Positions 23,801 through 34,984 of a DNA stretch of 64,000 nt are shown here, piece by piece (position 1 is the stretch's first letter; every line of letters starts with the position of its first letter). The notes under the pieces are model-generated. The model was not told where the DNA came from. It saw only the letters and a program-made list of their open reading frames with translations, and searched no databases. This stretch comes from Prunella strophiata. Taxonomy: Eukaryota > Chordata > Aves > Passeriformes > Prunellidae. Where the stretch lies: contig JAZBQD010000034.1 in the NCBI GenBank assembly GCA_036583965.1, positions 2,542,001 to 2,606,000 of the forward strand, given 5' to 3'. The translations under genes and the position numbers were made by a program.

Positions 23801-26800
23801 GGTACAGCAGTGCCTGTGTCAAAACACACCAAAAAGCAAAGTCCTTTACACAGAAATAATTTCAGAGAGAAGCATAAACATCTTGATTTCAGGTTTTTGA
23901 ATGCTTTTGCATGCACTGCTCTTGTTCAAGTCTTTGTACAATGTGTTGCCTTAGATAATTCCAGAAATACATGACTACAGTTTGCTGCTAAAGTGGTGTA
24001 CTGACTGTTTTAAGGTGCAACAAATACCAAAACAATGAAAAAAATCAATGAAAACATCTGATTGTCAGGTAAAACTAGACCTGCAATAAAACAGTTAAAG
24101 CAAGCAGCTTTGTTGGTCTAACTGAGAAGAGACCATGAAACAAACAATATGTCTGGGAAGAAAACTAGTAAGCACAGATAATACATTTGTATGTTACTCA
24201 GATGGTGTTCTGGCAGCATTCCAGCCATGGAACAGCAGCAGTCTTTCAGGAGAACTTCCCCAGCTCTGAAACACTGGTGGATTAAGTGGAAGATACCACC
24301 CAGAGCACCATGATTTCCTAGCACCTCAAGCAGAAGCACACAGCTCCCAAGGCATGGCTATGTTGCTGTGTGCAGACAGAAACACAGGCATTTTCTACAG
24401 CTGAGATCCCATTACTCAGAAAGAGATTTCCATGATAGGCTGGAAAATGGAATAAAAATGAGATTTCTCCACCCCCTCCATGTTTTCTCACTTTTTCTGC
24501 TTTTCCATATCTTTCATGTGGCTCTAACATAATGCTTTACTTTGCCTGTAGGGCATATGCAAAAATCCTCTTTAATGTCTGCTTGTCACAGGCTGCTCCC
24601 AGATTCTCCCAGTGGTCACCAACCCAAGAAAGCCTTTGCCTTACTCTGTCAGGGGCTGAAAAACTTCCACACATCAGGGGACTGCCCTCAATAGCTGGTA
24701 AGACCAAATAATACCTCAAGAACACATTATAATGCTAGCATGGAAATCTCTCTCTCTGATATTTAAGTGACAGAAACAGCAGCTTTTGTTCAGCATAAGG
24801 AGTAGATGCTTCCAAGGAGGTGCATTCCCCAAAGCTCCTGCAATCCCAACCAGCTGTGGGCAGGCACTGGAGCACAGCCTGGTGAAGGCAATTCCACACA
24901 AGGGGATCCCAGCTGGGCAGAGCTCCAGGGATACAGCTGTGAGGGCAGCCCAGCCCCTCAGCAGGGGTGTGGGGCCACTTCAGCAGGACTCCTGGGGAAG
25001 GCAGCCTCTCCACGCTGGGCTGAGCTCCCGGGCTGCCTGTGGCAAGGCAGGCAGGGTGCCAGGCCTGGCAATGCTGACGGTCTGCCTGAATGACTCGGGC
25101 TCCTTCCTATCGCCCCCTGTTCCCAGAAATGACGGTGCTATTTTCCACTCATTGAGCCACTGGGTTTGAGGTCAGCAGCAGGAAGTTGAGAAAGGCAGGA
25201 TGCACAACCCAGAGAGTAGAAAATATCAATACTGACAGCAGAGAATGAGTGAACCTGCCCATTCAAGGCTCCAGCTCCCACGAGAAGTTTTCAGGGAGCC
25301 CTGACAAGCTTCCAGCTGTGCCACAGAGAGATCACAAACAGGGGACAGGAGAAATGCTGACCTGTTTCTTGAACAAGCAGAGTTACACTTGCTCTGCCCT
25401 CATAGAAAAAAAAAAATAAATCAGGTAACATATTAATCTGATCCTGCTCCCCAGAACAGGCAGCTCCTCTGTTTAGGGCACACAAAGCCCTCCAGGTACT
25501 TCTCTGTCATCCCAGAGCAGGAACATCTCTGCTTACACTCACTGAACACCTCTGGTTTTCTGAGCAGCAAACCACTGCCAGTTTTAAATGTAGCACGGAC
25601 CTGGGGGGACACAGGGCAGCAGAACAGCAGAGCTCTCTGCTCTGACTGACACCAGGGTCTGCTCAGACACACAGAGCCCCCACCCATGGCAGAGCCTCTC
25701 CTTTACAGGACAGTCTCCTCTTCGACCTCTGCTGCAAAGACACCCACCAGCCTCTGCAGATTATCAGTTACAGCTCTCACACCCTTGGGGAAATGACAAA
25801 TCAGTATTTAACAAAGATGGCCTTTACAGCATGTGAATAAGGGGAAGAGTGTAGCAGACTGTGTGCTGCAGAAGTTTCCATGCTTGGTAAAACCCCTGTT
25901 CTGTGCAGTAGAAGATTATTATCTAACATGCACATTAATCCCTGACTGTCCCCAAAAAGCACTGAAATACGATCAGAAAAATTTATAAAGTCTCAGTGTT
26001 TTCAGCCTCCTCCTCAGTCTACCTGATATAGTAATATTATCATTATCATCATCAAAAAATTTCTAGGAAGACTCACTTATTATTTAGGCAACTGATGAGA
26101 AATATCCCATTGCTAGCACAGCAGCACTTCCCACACCGTGCATCCTACCACTGTATTTACACAGCACAAGGAGAAGGCAGCTGCTCAGCACAGTCATTAT
26201 AACTCACCCACACTCACTACCTTACCCAGACTTACCCTATTTACAACCAGGTTGTTCACACACGTCTCGTAGTACAGGCATCAACAGCAAAAAGCACCTC
26301 TTTGTAGGCAAAGCTAAACACGAAGCTGGGTTGGGTGGGACAGATCGTGGCCCTAGCCTGGACAGAGAGGGGCTGCTCACTGCCCTCAGAAGGGGAGGCA
26401 CATCCGTGCGGCAGAGACAGGAGACAAGGACTCTCCTTCCCTCACTCTCCTATTTCACCGTGACATTTAATTATCCAAATGAGGTGTCCTCAGCTATAGC
26501 AACAGACAACATAAATCCAGGACAACCATAATGGCTTTAAAACACACGGTGCAGCACTATAATTTTTACTCCGAGCGCTGCCATACCCCTTGCTCTACAC
26601 TAAATAAGCCTCAGCATCAGCACCACCCGTGCCCACCCGCCGGGGCGGCGCACGGCCCCGGCCGGGCAGCGGACAGGGCAGCGCCGGGAGCCGGCCCCGC
26701 TCCGCCCGCCAGCCCGGAGCTGTCCGGGGCAGCCTTCGCACAGCCCCGGCACGGCCGGCGCCGCCAGCAGGGCGGGACCCGCGGGCTGGGGGCGCGCCCG

Positions 26801-26983
26801 GGGGGTTCACCGGGCCCCTCCTGCCGCGACCCCGCCGGAGCGCGGGCCGCAGGGCGGGCACCCACCGCGGGCTGCCCGGGACGGGACGGGTCCGGCCCTT
26901 AGCCGCGGGCAGCCTTCATCCTCATCCTCCTCATCCCGCTTCTCCTCGTCCTCATCAGCCCTGCGCGGCCCCGCTCCCCCCAC

Positions 26984-27030
26984 CCGAGCCGAGCCGAGCC
27001 GAGCCGAGCCGAGCCGAGCCGAGCCGAGCC
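26984..27030. repeat. (CCGAG)n pentanucleotide repeat
   Basis: About nine perfect copies of CCGAG. On the CYSTM1 (-) strand this is (CTCGG)n, starting about 40 bases inside the inferred first intron and within the CpG island. Perfect copies in such a place are likely to vary in length between individuals. Confidence 0.95.
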
Positions 27031-27070
27031 GGCCCGGTCCGGCCACCGGCCCCTCACGGAGCCCCGGTAC

Positions 27071-27200
27071 CTGCGCCCTGCGCGTCTCGCGCCGCCGCCC
27101 GCACCTGCTGCGCACCCCGCGGCACGGTGACTTCACGGGAGACAGGCCACGCCCCCCCCGAGCGGGGCGGGCACGTCACGGCCCGGGCCACGCCCAAAGG
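27071..27200 (-). other. CYSTM1: Inferred CYSTM1 non-coding first exon
   Basis: The 3' end at 27071 is set by the CAG/GTACCG donor. The 5' end is not determinable and 27200 is only indicative. An upstream exon is required because the first coding exon begins with a splice acceptor. This is the best donor I found in the CpG island. Confidence 0.4.
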
Positions 27201-27254
27201 GGCGCGGTCACAGTGGAGGCGTGGCCGGAGGGCGGGACCGGGGCGGCCCCGGGC

Positions 27255-28560
27255 TCTGTGCCAGCCACTGCCCCTGTCCCCATCTGTGTCCCTGTGCCAG
27301 CCACTGCCCCTGTCCCCATCTGTGTCCCTGTGCCAGCCACTGCCCCTGTCCCCATCTGTGTCCCTGTGCCAGCCACTGCCCCTGTCCCCGTCTGTGTCCC
27401 TGTGCCAGCCACTGCCCCTGTCCCCGTCTGTGTCCCTGTGCCAGCCACTGCCCCTGTCCCTGTCTGTGTCCCTGTGCCAGCCACTGCCCCTGCCCCTGCC
27501 CCTGTCTGTGTCCGTGTCCCTGTGCCAGCCATTGCCCCTGTCCCTGTCTGTGTCCCTGTCCCTGTCCCTGTGCCAGCCACTGCCCCTGCCCCTGCCCCTG
27601 TCCGTGTCCGTGTCCCTGTGCCAGCCACTGCCCCTGTCCCTGCCCCTGTCCGTGTCCGTGTCCCTGTGCCAGCCACTGCCCCTGTCCCTGTCCCTGTGCC
27701 AGCCACTGCCCCTGTCCGTGTCCCTGTCCGTGTCCCTGTCCCTGTCCGTGCCCCTGTGCCAGCCACTGCCCCTGCCCCTGTCCCTGTCCCTATCCCTGTC
27801 CCTGTGCCAGCCACTGCCCCTTGTCCCTGCCCCTGTCCCTGTCCCTGTCCCTGTGCCAGCCACTGCCCCTGCCCCTGCCCCTGTCCCTGTGCCAGCCACT
27901 GCCCCTGTCCCTGTCGTGTCCCTGTGCCAGCCACTGCCCCTGCCCCTGCCCCTGCCCCTGTCCCTGTCCGTGTCCCTGTGCCAGCCACTGCCCCTGCCCC
28001 TGTCCCTGTCCGTGTCCCTGTGCCAGCCACTGCCCCTGCCCCTGTCCCTGTCCGTGTCCCTGTGCCAGCCACTGCCCCTGTCCCTGTGCCAGCCACTGCC
28101 CCTGTCCCTGTCCGTGTCCCTGTCCCTGTGCCAGCCACTGCCCCTGTCCCTGTCCGTGTCCCTGTCCGTGTCCCTGTGCCAGCCACTGCCCCTGCCCCTG
28201 TCCGTGTCCGTGTCCCTGTCCCTGTCCCTGTGCCAGCCACTGCCCCTGTCCCTGTCCGTGTCCCTGTCCCTGTCTGTGTCCCTGTCCCAGCTACTGCTCT
28301 TGTCTCTGTCCCTGTCCCAGCTATTGTGCCCTGTCCCTGTCCCTGTCCGTGTCCCTGTGCCAGCCACTGCCCCTGTCTGTCTCCTGTCACTACCTCTCCC
28401 TGCCCCGTCCCTGTCACAGTTACTGCCCTTGTCTCTGTCCGTGCCCCGTCCCTGTTCCTGTCCCAGCTGCTGCCACTGCTCCTGTCCCAGCCCCATCCCT
28501 GTCCCAGCTGCTGCCACTCCCCCTGTTCCTCTCCGTGTCCCTGTCCGTGTCTCTGTCACT
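27255..28560. repeat. Hexamer-based C-rich minisatellite (36-bp and variable units)
   Basis: Starts as regular 36-base units (ccactgcccctgtccccatc then tgtgtccctgtgccag) and grows into variable-length units, all built from hexamers of the CCCTGT, CCCTGC and CCGTGT type with gccagccactg as punctuation. Since 6 is a multiple of 3, the array stays open in several frames, giving spurious proteins such as repeated PVPATAPV or CASHCPCP. A +1 base near 27831 and a -1 base near 27915 cancel. The - strand is GGGACA/GGGGCA-rich and prone to G-quadruplexes. It abuts the inferred CYSTM1 promoter on its upstream side and decays after 28300. Confidence 0.93.
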
Positions 28561-28564
28561 GCTG

Positions 28565-28880
28565 TGTCTTCCCAGCGGGGTCCGAGGGGCCCGAAGCTGG
28601 GAAGGAGCCGCCGGGGCTCCCGGCCGTGCCCGCGGGCAGTGCGGGGTGAAGGCAGGGGAGGAGGGTGGGCACGGGGGGCTCGGGGCCGGCAGCAGTGGGA
28701 CCCGGCGAGCCTGGCCAGGCAGGGACCCCCCGGGCACGGCAGGGCCGGCCCCGCAGCCCCCCGCTCACGCCGCTGCCGCTGCCCGTCCCCGCGGGCCGGA
28801 CGGGACAGCCGGCGGGCGAGCGGGACCTTTGCACGGGCGCTGCCGCCTTGTGCCGATAGCGGGACACGTGCGCAGGAGCA
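28565..28880. other. CpG-rich segment beyond the array
   Basis: After the array, dense CpG sequence resumes for about 300 bases. This suggests that the array expanded inside a once continuous island spanning 26.6-28.9 kb. No exon is recognised. Confidence 0.6.
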
Positions 28881-29477
28881 GGGCCCGGCACAGAGCCTGG
28901 GAAAGCACTTACGGGTTTGCCCACATCAAATAGGTCAAGGACACAGGTTGGAGTGTTCGGTCACCGTCCCGGCCCCTGGCACATGGCCGTGACTCACCGC
29001 GGTGGCCAGCGGCGAGGGGACAGCAGTGGCCACCTCTGGAGGGGCGCTGTGCCCAGCTTGGGGACTGTGGTGGGAGTGTGCCTGGGGACCGTGGTGGTCC
29101 CCAAGGAGTGGAGCAGCACGATCCTGCTCCTGTGTGTGCTGAAATCAGCTTCTTTTCCCCCACCATCGATTAGTGGATCTAATCAGGCCAGCTTGATGCT
29201 GGGTCCCTAATGAGGCTCAACCAGGAAGAAATTATTTAAATTAGTTACATGACATGCTGTGTTCTTGTGTGAGGGAAAAACAGGATACACAGCTTCCCCA
29301 AGATCTCAGCCAGCACCTGAAGTGTATCCCAAATGAAACCTGCTGCTGATGGGAGGTGTGGGAGACATTCAAGAGCCCTTCCAGGGCACCAAGAGGAGGC
29401 TGCAGCTCCCTGGATGCAGAGAATGAAGCACCATCCTTCCCCAGCCTTGTCTGCCCCAGCTGTGCTGCCCTCCTCAC
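28881..29477. other. Unique intergenic sequence
   Basis: Upstream flank of the CpG-rich region. Overlapping short open frames on both strands have no family resemblance. I see no repeat or RNA gene. Confidence 0.5.
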
Positions 29478-29945
29478 ACAGAACCACAGAACCATTGAAG
29501 CTGGAAAAGCCCTCTGAGATCACTGAATTCAATCGTTCCTCCAGCACTGCCAAGGCCACCATTAAATCATGTCCCCAAGTGCCACATCCACATGTCTATT
29601 AAACCCTCTAAGGATGGTGACCCCACCACTGCTGTGGGCAGCCTGTTCCAATGCCTGAACATCCTTCTGGTGAAGAAATTTTCCCCAAGTATCCAGCCTA
29701 AACCTCTCCTGGTGCACCTTGAAACCATTCCCTCTAACCCTGTCACTTGCTGCCTGGGAGAAGAGGCCAGCTCCCACCTTGCTACAATCTCCTGTCAGGG
29801 AGCTGTGGAGTGGGAGAAGGTCCCCCCTGAGCTTCCTTTTCTCCAGGCTGAGCTCCCTCAGCTGCTCCTCATCAGACCTGTGCTTCAGACTCTTCCCCAG
29901 CCCCATTCCCTTCTCTGGACATGCTGCAGCACCTCAACATCTGGC
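29478..29945 (-). mobile_element. CR1 retroposon fragment
   Basis: Reverse-oriented CR1 of about 470 bases. The tail repeats 'cacagaaccacagaaccatt' come first, then 'gctggaaaagccctctgaga', 'gggcagcctgttccaatgcc', 'gtatccagcctaaacctctc' and 'tttctccaggctgagctccc'. It is one of the longest and best kept CR1 3' pieces in the window. Its 5' end runs almost into an (AACC)n run. Confidence 0.92.
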
Positions 29946-29991
29946 AGGGCTTCCCAAGAGGCAGTTTGCTCCAGAAAATGGGGAAAAAACC

Positions 29992-30034
29992 CCAACCAAC
30001 CAACCAACCAACCAACCAACCAACCAACCAACCA
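29992..30034. repeat. (AACC)n tetranucleotide repeat
   Basis: About ten perfect AACC copies followed by a short A-run, adjoining the 5' end of the reverse CR1 copy. Confidence 0.97.
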
Positions 30035-32809
30035 AAAAAATCCTCTGGGTCATTCTGTGCCACACCAGTGGGTCCATGTGGCTCACATGAAGGGTGTGAG
30101 GAAGGGGGAGGGCTGGCATGGAGGGGCCAGGGGAAGGCCCTGCACACTTGGGCAGGGGATGGATCTGCTGCTCCACTGCCCTGGAGCTGCAGACAATTCC
30201 ATCCCAGTTTCCTCACCCTACAATGTCATTTCCATACACCTTTGGAAATGCAGCTGCCCAGCCAGGACCTCACAGCAGAAGCAATGTGCATTGTTCTGCT
30301 GAGCAGCTCTGAGCTTGTCCTGGTCCTTGACTCCAGTGCCAGTGGGCACACACTGTTGTCCTGTTAAACATTAACTGGGAAAACAGCTTGGAAAACATTT
30401 GCTTGGCTTCATTAAAATCTTCAAAGGACACTTGATACTTACATATCCTTATGAGCAGTTTGCACATACTTTAAATACTGATGCAGGCCAGGTTTATGGC
30501 TCTAATGATCCCTCCAGCAGAAATTATACAGGAAATTCTAGGTGCAGCTGTCTTTAGCCTGGGAACAAGGCTGGTAGGGAATGCCATACAACAAATTGAT
30601 GATTTAGCTCCTACAAGGAGAGGTCAAGCCAGCTCTCCCCTGGGAAAAGGAGAGGCAGGACACTGAGCAAGGACATGTGGAAGGCACATTCACCCAGTTT
30701 CCATCAGGTGTGTCAGCACATCCCCAGAAGCCACCTGAGAGGTGTGGGGGAGCCCTGGGGGTGTTACACGTGTTGAGCTGAGGGGCTCACCTGAGCTCCC
30801 AGGCAGGCTCCACAGCTCAGGGCAGGAGCTCCTGAGACACAGGAACGGAGCTGTTTGAAAATGGTGCCTGAGATTTTGGAGGGACAGACCAGGTTTTGCA
30901 CACTTTGCATTTCTTTGCATTCCCTTCCTTTCTCCTGTTCCCTGGCATGACCCACTGTTATTAGCAGATGTGGGAAGGGAGGTGTGAATCCTGTTTACTG
31001 GGAAGCCTGTGCTGCCTGGAAACTCTGGTTTAGCAACATTTATCTCCCCCCAGCCCTCCCCGTGCCTGGCAAACTCAGTAGCTCCATAATCAAAGCTTTT
31101 GTCTTTGCTGTTTACTTTTTTTTTCTTTCCAATTGCCTGAACAACACGAGCCAGAGGGAAGGAGTTGACCTTGCCAAGGACGAGGGCAGGAGCTGGACCC
31201 AGACAGCACAGCAGGTGAGCAGGAGCAGCAGAGTGCAAGGCCACTGTGGTGGCTGCTTGCCCCCATTCCTGCTGCTTTCACACCTCTTTCCACACAGTAA
31301 CTTGGTAAAGCCCGTTGCAAAAGCCTTGTGAAACACCCCACTGTCTTTGCAGGAGGGCTCTGTGAGACTGCAGGCTGCAGGCAGGGCTTTGTTAGTGATT
31401 GGATTTGGTGGAGGTGTCTGCAGGGCAGGAGGGGTCAGGGAGGAGATGTCCCTGTCCTTGTCTCTGTGACAGTGCCAGCTGAAGAGATCCTGCTCCATGC
31501 CCAGACTCCCTCCAGCCTGTGCCTTCCTACCACATGCCAGTGCCTCCACAAAAACAGGTTTAGGACCTTGTGAGCAGATCCAGGATCAATGTAACAGCTC
31601 AAAAGGACAATGCTGTCTGGGAGGATAAAATCCCTGGATCTGCACTCTCTGTCCTGAAACCCCAAGCCCTGCCTGGGACAAGTCTTTCTTACCCATCACC
31701 CTTTACTACTGGGAAATTTTCCTGACTTGCTTGATCAAAATTCATGGTTTGAAAGTTCAGATCCACAGAGATCTGTGGCACAGATTCAATGTCCCTTCAC
31801 ATCTGTCCAAACTCATCTGGGTGAACCTAAGCCCTGCACTCTGAAAACGGTGAGAGAGAAGTGGTGGTTGTTCTTCCCTCCTGACTCAGGATGGGTTCTG
31901 CTGTGCCTCCCACCGATTTACAAAACCCTGCAGGTGAAATGGAGTGTTACTGGCAGCACCTCCCTCTCTGCCCTCCCCTCCTCACAGGGCTGGGAAGCTC
32001 CATGTGCTGGAGCAGTGACAAAGCTGTCACACAGCTCATGTAGGATGGTCCTGAAGCTGATCTGCTCTTCTTCTCAAAGCTCCCAGGGCTTTGGTGCTGG
32101 CTCCTTCTGAAGGCTTGGGTTTCTGCTCTTCCTTGCACTCAGTGTCCTTTGATCTTTGCCTGCTTCGTGCTTATCTCTCACTCCCACTCACTAAAGTGAG
32201 ATTTATGCTGGTAGATAAGATAGGAAGGCTGTTATATTTGGGTATGGGAAAATAAAACATTGTCAAGAGCCAGGCTGACTACGAATGGAAAAGAACAGAT
32301 CACCTGGCAAGGTCCAAGGCTCAAGGACCACCTTGCAAAGGTGCCTGTGCAGGGGAAGCCAGAGCCATCTCTCTCCTCCTGCTACACCAGGCTGAGAGAG
32401 GCTTGGGATGTAGTCTCAAACCCCTGGATGCTCCCTGCACTCCAGCATGGCTGGTAGAACTGGGATGTGCTCCCTTGAGTTCATAGCTGCCAGTGCTGTT
32501 CAGCTGGCTCCTGTGCTTGCCATGGGGGGCACTTCCTGACTGTACATTAGAGCCTGGTGCTCCTCAGTGGCTGCTTTTTGCTTTCACTGCTGCTCTGGTG
32601 CTTATCACCCCTCTGGATCGTGCCTGGGAGCACTTTGATAACAGCCACGGTGATGGGCCTGGGCTGGCAGGTGGCCAGGGCAGGGCTGTGTGTCTGTGCT
32701 GGACAGGCTGGAACTCCAGCCTGAGCCTGGGCTGGAGGGACTGAGGTGTGAGAGGGAGTCCAACATGGAGCACAGATCCACCTGCAGGCCGTGGAGGAGC
32801 CCACGGAAT
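30035..32809. other. Intergenic sequence, no gene seen
   Basis: About 2.8 kb of unique-looking DNA. Open frames up to 184 codons (near 30.7-31.2 kb, - strand) overlap others on the opposite strand, lack splice-consistent boundaries and resemble nothing I know. A T-run at 31118-31126 is the only simple repeat. Confidence 0.5.
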
Positions 32810-33186
32810 GTGCCCCCTATTGCTGAGTAATAAAATTGTCCTTTGTCCCTCCAAAAAGGAAAAGGCCCAGAAGTTTCTGTCACCACTTAGCAAAGGGGAC
32901 ACCTTATAGGACACAGGGGACTTCACTTTAAATTTAAGGACAGCTAATTGGATAGGAGCCAAGAAGTCCCACCTGGGCAATTTACTAGAAAAGCAAGTGA
33001 ATAAAGGAACTAATTGTTTTTGTAAGTGTTTTACTAGGTACAAGACCTGCTTGCACCTAGCTTGGTTTTTCTCTTTGCTATTTTGCCTTTTATTAAACAT
33101 TTTCGTTTCCAACATGACTACAAGAGCCATCCTACTCATTTATGCCTTTTGCCAGGTAGCTGGATTATCCTGGTGTGCACTATAAC
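32810..33186 (+). mobile_element. Probable solo LTR of an endogenous retrovirus
   Basis: An AT-richer block unlike its flanks, with an LTR-style 3' half: 'ggtacaagacctgcttgcac', 'gcttggtttttctctttgct', an ATTAAA signal near 33092, then 'catcctactcatttatgcct' and an end near 'gtgtgcac'. This resembles 3' halves of songbird-type ERV LTRs. The 5' boundary is uncertain, no target-site duplication was established, and no internal coding region is present. Confidence 0.45.
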
Positions 33187-33241
33187 TTGCCAAAAGCTTA
33201 AAAGATCTGGCTAGAGGCAAAAAATAATACAGGGTGCCTGA

Positions 33242-33694
33242 AGGGGAATGGTCCCTGCCTGGCTCCTGAGCTGGAGCAGGTTTGGGGAATGGCCCCTGCC
33301 TGGCTCCTGAGCTGGAGCAGGTTTGGGGAATGGTCCCTGCCTGGCTCCTGAGCTGGAGCAGGTTTGGGGAATGGTCCCTGCCTGGCTCCTGAGCTGGAGC
33401 AGGTTTGGGGAATAGTCCCTGCCTGGCTTCTGAGCTGGAGCAGGTTTGGGGAATAGTCCCTGCCTGGCTCCTGAGCTGGAGCAGGTTTGGGGAATGGTCC
33501 CTGCCTGGCTCCTGAGCTGGAGCAGGTTTGGGGAATAGTCCCTGCCTGGCTTCTGAGCTGGAGCAGGTTTGGGGAATGGCCCCTGCCTGGCTCCTGAGCT
33601 GGAGCAGGTTTGGGGAATGGTCCCTGCCTGGCTCCTGAGCTGGAGCAGGTTTGGGGAATGGTCCCTGCCTGGCTCCTGAGCTGGAGCAGGTTTG
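33242..33694. repeat. 41-bp minisatellite, 11 copies
   Basis: Eleven tandem copies with exact 41-base spacing (the marker ctggagcagg falls at 33271, 33312, 33353 and so on to 33681). Variant positions mark sub-types: ggtccc, ggcccc and agtccc, and ctcctg or cttctg, with copies 5 and 8 identical at these sites. The long - strand open frames here are artefacts of a stop-free unit. Confidence 0.96.
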
Positions 33695-34345
33695 CTGCAG
33701 GACCTGTGGCCCCCTGGGAGATCCCAGCTGGAGCAGCTGGTGAGGAGCTGCAGCCCCTGGGGAGGACCTTGCTGGAGAAATCCAGGGAGGGCTGTCCCCT
33801 GTGGGTGAGAGCCCAGGCTGGAGCAGGGGCAGCTGTGCCCTGCTGCCTGGGGAAGGGCTGGGATGTCACCACACCAATGGGGACTCTGGCAGGAGACCCT
33901 GGGGAGGCCAGGCTGGGGACAAAGGCAGGAGTTCAGTGCAATGTTAAACCAGGTAACCTGGCCCAGAGATGGACACTGCCATGGATCTGTAAATTGTTGT
34001 AAGCCATGGTTTGAGTTGTGGGTTTCAGGAATTACCATAACAGGCACCATTCAACCCAGAGCAGGAGGAGCCTCCCAAGAAGCAGTGGCAAGGCAGCAGT
34101 GACCTGACCTGAGCTGCCTTTGGGCCCAAAAACTCTCCCCACCCAGCACCTCTGCTGTCCTGAGGGACCCCCAGAACAGATGGAGCTCAAAGCCATGGAC
34201 TAAATGAATTAACAGGCATTTTGTGATGCTTTATAAACATTTTCCAGAGTGGTCCATAGATGAAGGGAATGATATCTGTGTGTTATATCAAAGAATGGGA
34301 AGGGGGGTGGTGGCTGTTGAAGTTGTACTGAATAGTGTGGGACCT
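33695..34345. other. Unique spacer between two minisatellites
   Basis: No gene or named repeat recognised. The first part (to about 33950) is G-rich and continues the style of the neighbouring array without periodicity. Confidence 0.5.
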
Positions 34346-34503
34346 GGAATGGTGTAAAGGGTATGGAATATGAGGTGGAATGGTGTAAAGGGTATGGAAT
34401 ATGAGGTGGAATGGTGTAAAGGGTATGGAACATGAGGTGGAATGGTGTAAAGGGTATGGAACATGAGGTGGAATGGTGTAAAGGGTATGGAATATGAGGT
34501 GGA
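34346..34503. repeat. 31-bp minisatellite, 5 copies
   Basis: Five copies of a 31-base unit at 34346, 34377, 34408, 34439 and 34470, plus a few bases of a sixth. The unit differs only at one site (atatgag or acatgag). It ends exactly where the LTR-like element begins. Confidence 0.95.
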
Positions 34504-34504
34504 A

Positions 34505-34760
34505 TGTGCTGGGTTTGCCTGGAGTAGAGTTATTTTCTTCCCAGTGGCTGCTGTGTGCTGTATTTTGTATTTGTGCTGAACACAGGGTTGATGACATAGA
34601 GATGTTTTTGTTATTGCTGAGCAGAGCTTGCACAGAGCCAAGGCCTTTTCTGCTCCTCATGCTGCCTTGTGCCAAGGAGCCTGGGTGTGGGGTGGAGGAG
34701 ACAGGGGCAGGACAGGTGACCCCAGGTGACCAAAGGGATGTCCCACAGCATCAGTGCCTG
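34505..34760 (+). mobile_element. Avian endogenous retrovirus LTR, 3'-truncated
   Basis: Begins with TGTGCTGGGTTTG, as the common avian ERV LTR family does, followed by 'gagttattttcttcccagtg', 'gagcagagcttgcacagagc', 'caaggccttttctgctcctc' and 'gtgaccaaagggatgtccca'. The usual TATA-box and R/U5 part is not recognisable, so the copy is truncated or diverged after about 34760. No viral coding region is seen next to it. Old and inactive. Confidence 0.78.
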
Positions 34761-34984
34761 GGGTGGCCAGTGCAGAGTGGGATGTGTGTGCAGCATGGCA
34801 CACGTGTGTGTCCCTGTGGATGCAGCTCAGGGGAGGGGAGGGGTGCAGGATGAGGCTTCAGCAGAGGTTTTACCTGCATGATGGCTGGGAAGGGGGACAG
34901 GTGAGGTTGCACAGAGGGAATTACATCTTAGTGTTTGCAGTTTTCTGCTGCCAGTAGGCAGATCACCACCTTTACAGGAACTTA

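Larger units (their letters stand above)
15999..27070 (-). other. CYSTM1: CYSTM1 first intron (inferred)
   Basis: If the first exon ends at the CAG/GTACCG donor at 27071/27070, intron 1 is about 11.1 kb. It holds a moderately CpG-rich block at 16.97-17.52 kb with a forkhead-motif cluster, a CR1 copy at 17.56-17.84 kb, and otherwise unique sequence with only short chance open frames. The block at 17.0-17.5 kb could be an alternative promoter. The intron boundary at the right is inference. Confidence 0.6.
26620..27255. promoter_or_regulatory. CYSTM1: CpG island, inferred CYSTM1 promoter
   Basis: About 630 bases of very high G+C with dense CpG, in contrast to the AT-rich intron on its left. It holds a good - strand splice donor (GCGCAG/GTACCG at 27071/27070), so a 5'UTR exon and start site for CYSTM1 are likely at about 27.07-27.25 kb. 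No TATA box is evident, as usual for island promoters. The frames open across it lack family resemblance and come from base composition. A divergent + strand transcript is possible but I see no exon for one. Confidence 0.65.

Noticed and set aside
26629..28992. Open frames up to 787 codons across the CpG island and hexamer array
   Set aside because: Low-complexity translation of CCCTGT-type repeats and CpG-rich DNA. Both strands and several frames are open at once.
33242..33694. Regular repeats resembling a CRISPR array
   Set aside because: Contiguous tandem units without unique spacers, in a vertebrate genome. The same holds for the other arrays here.
33198..34050. 224- and 279-codon - strand repetitive proteins
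   Set aside because: Artefact of the 41-bp minisatellite. The repeated peptide appears in overlapping frames.
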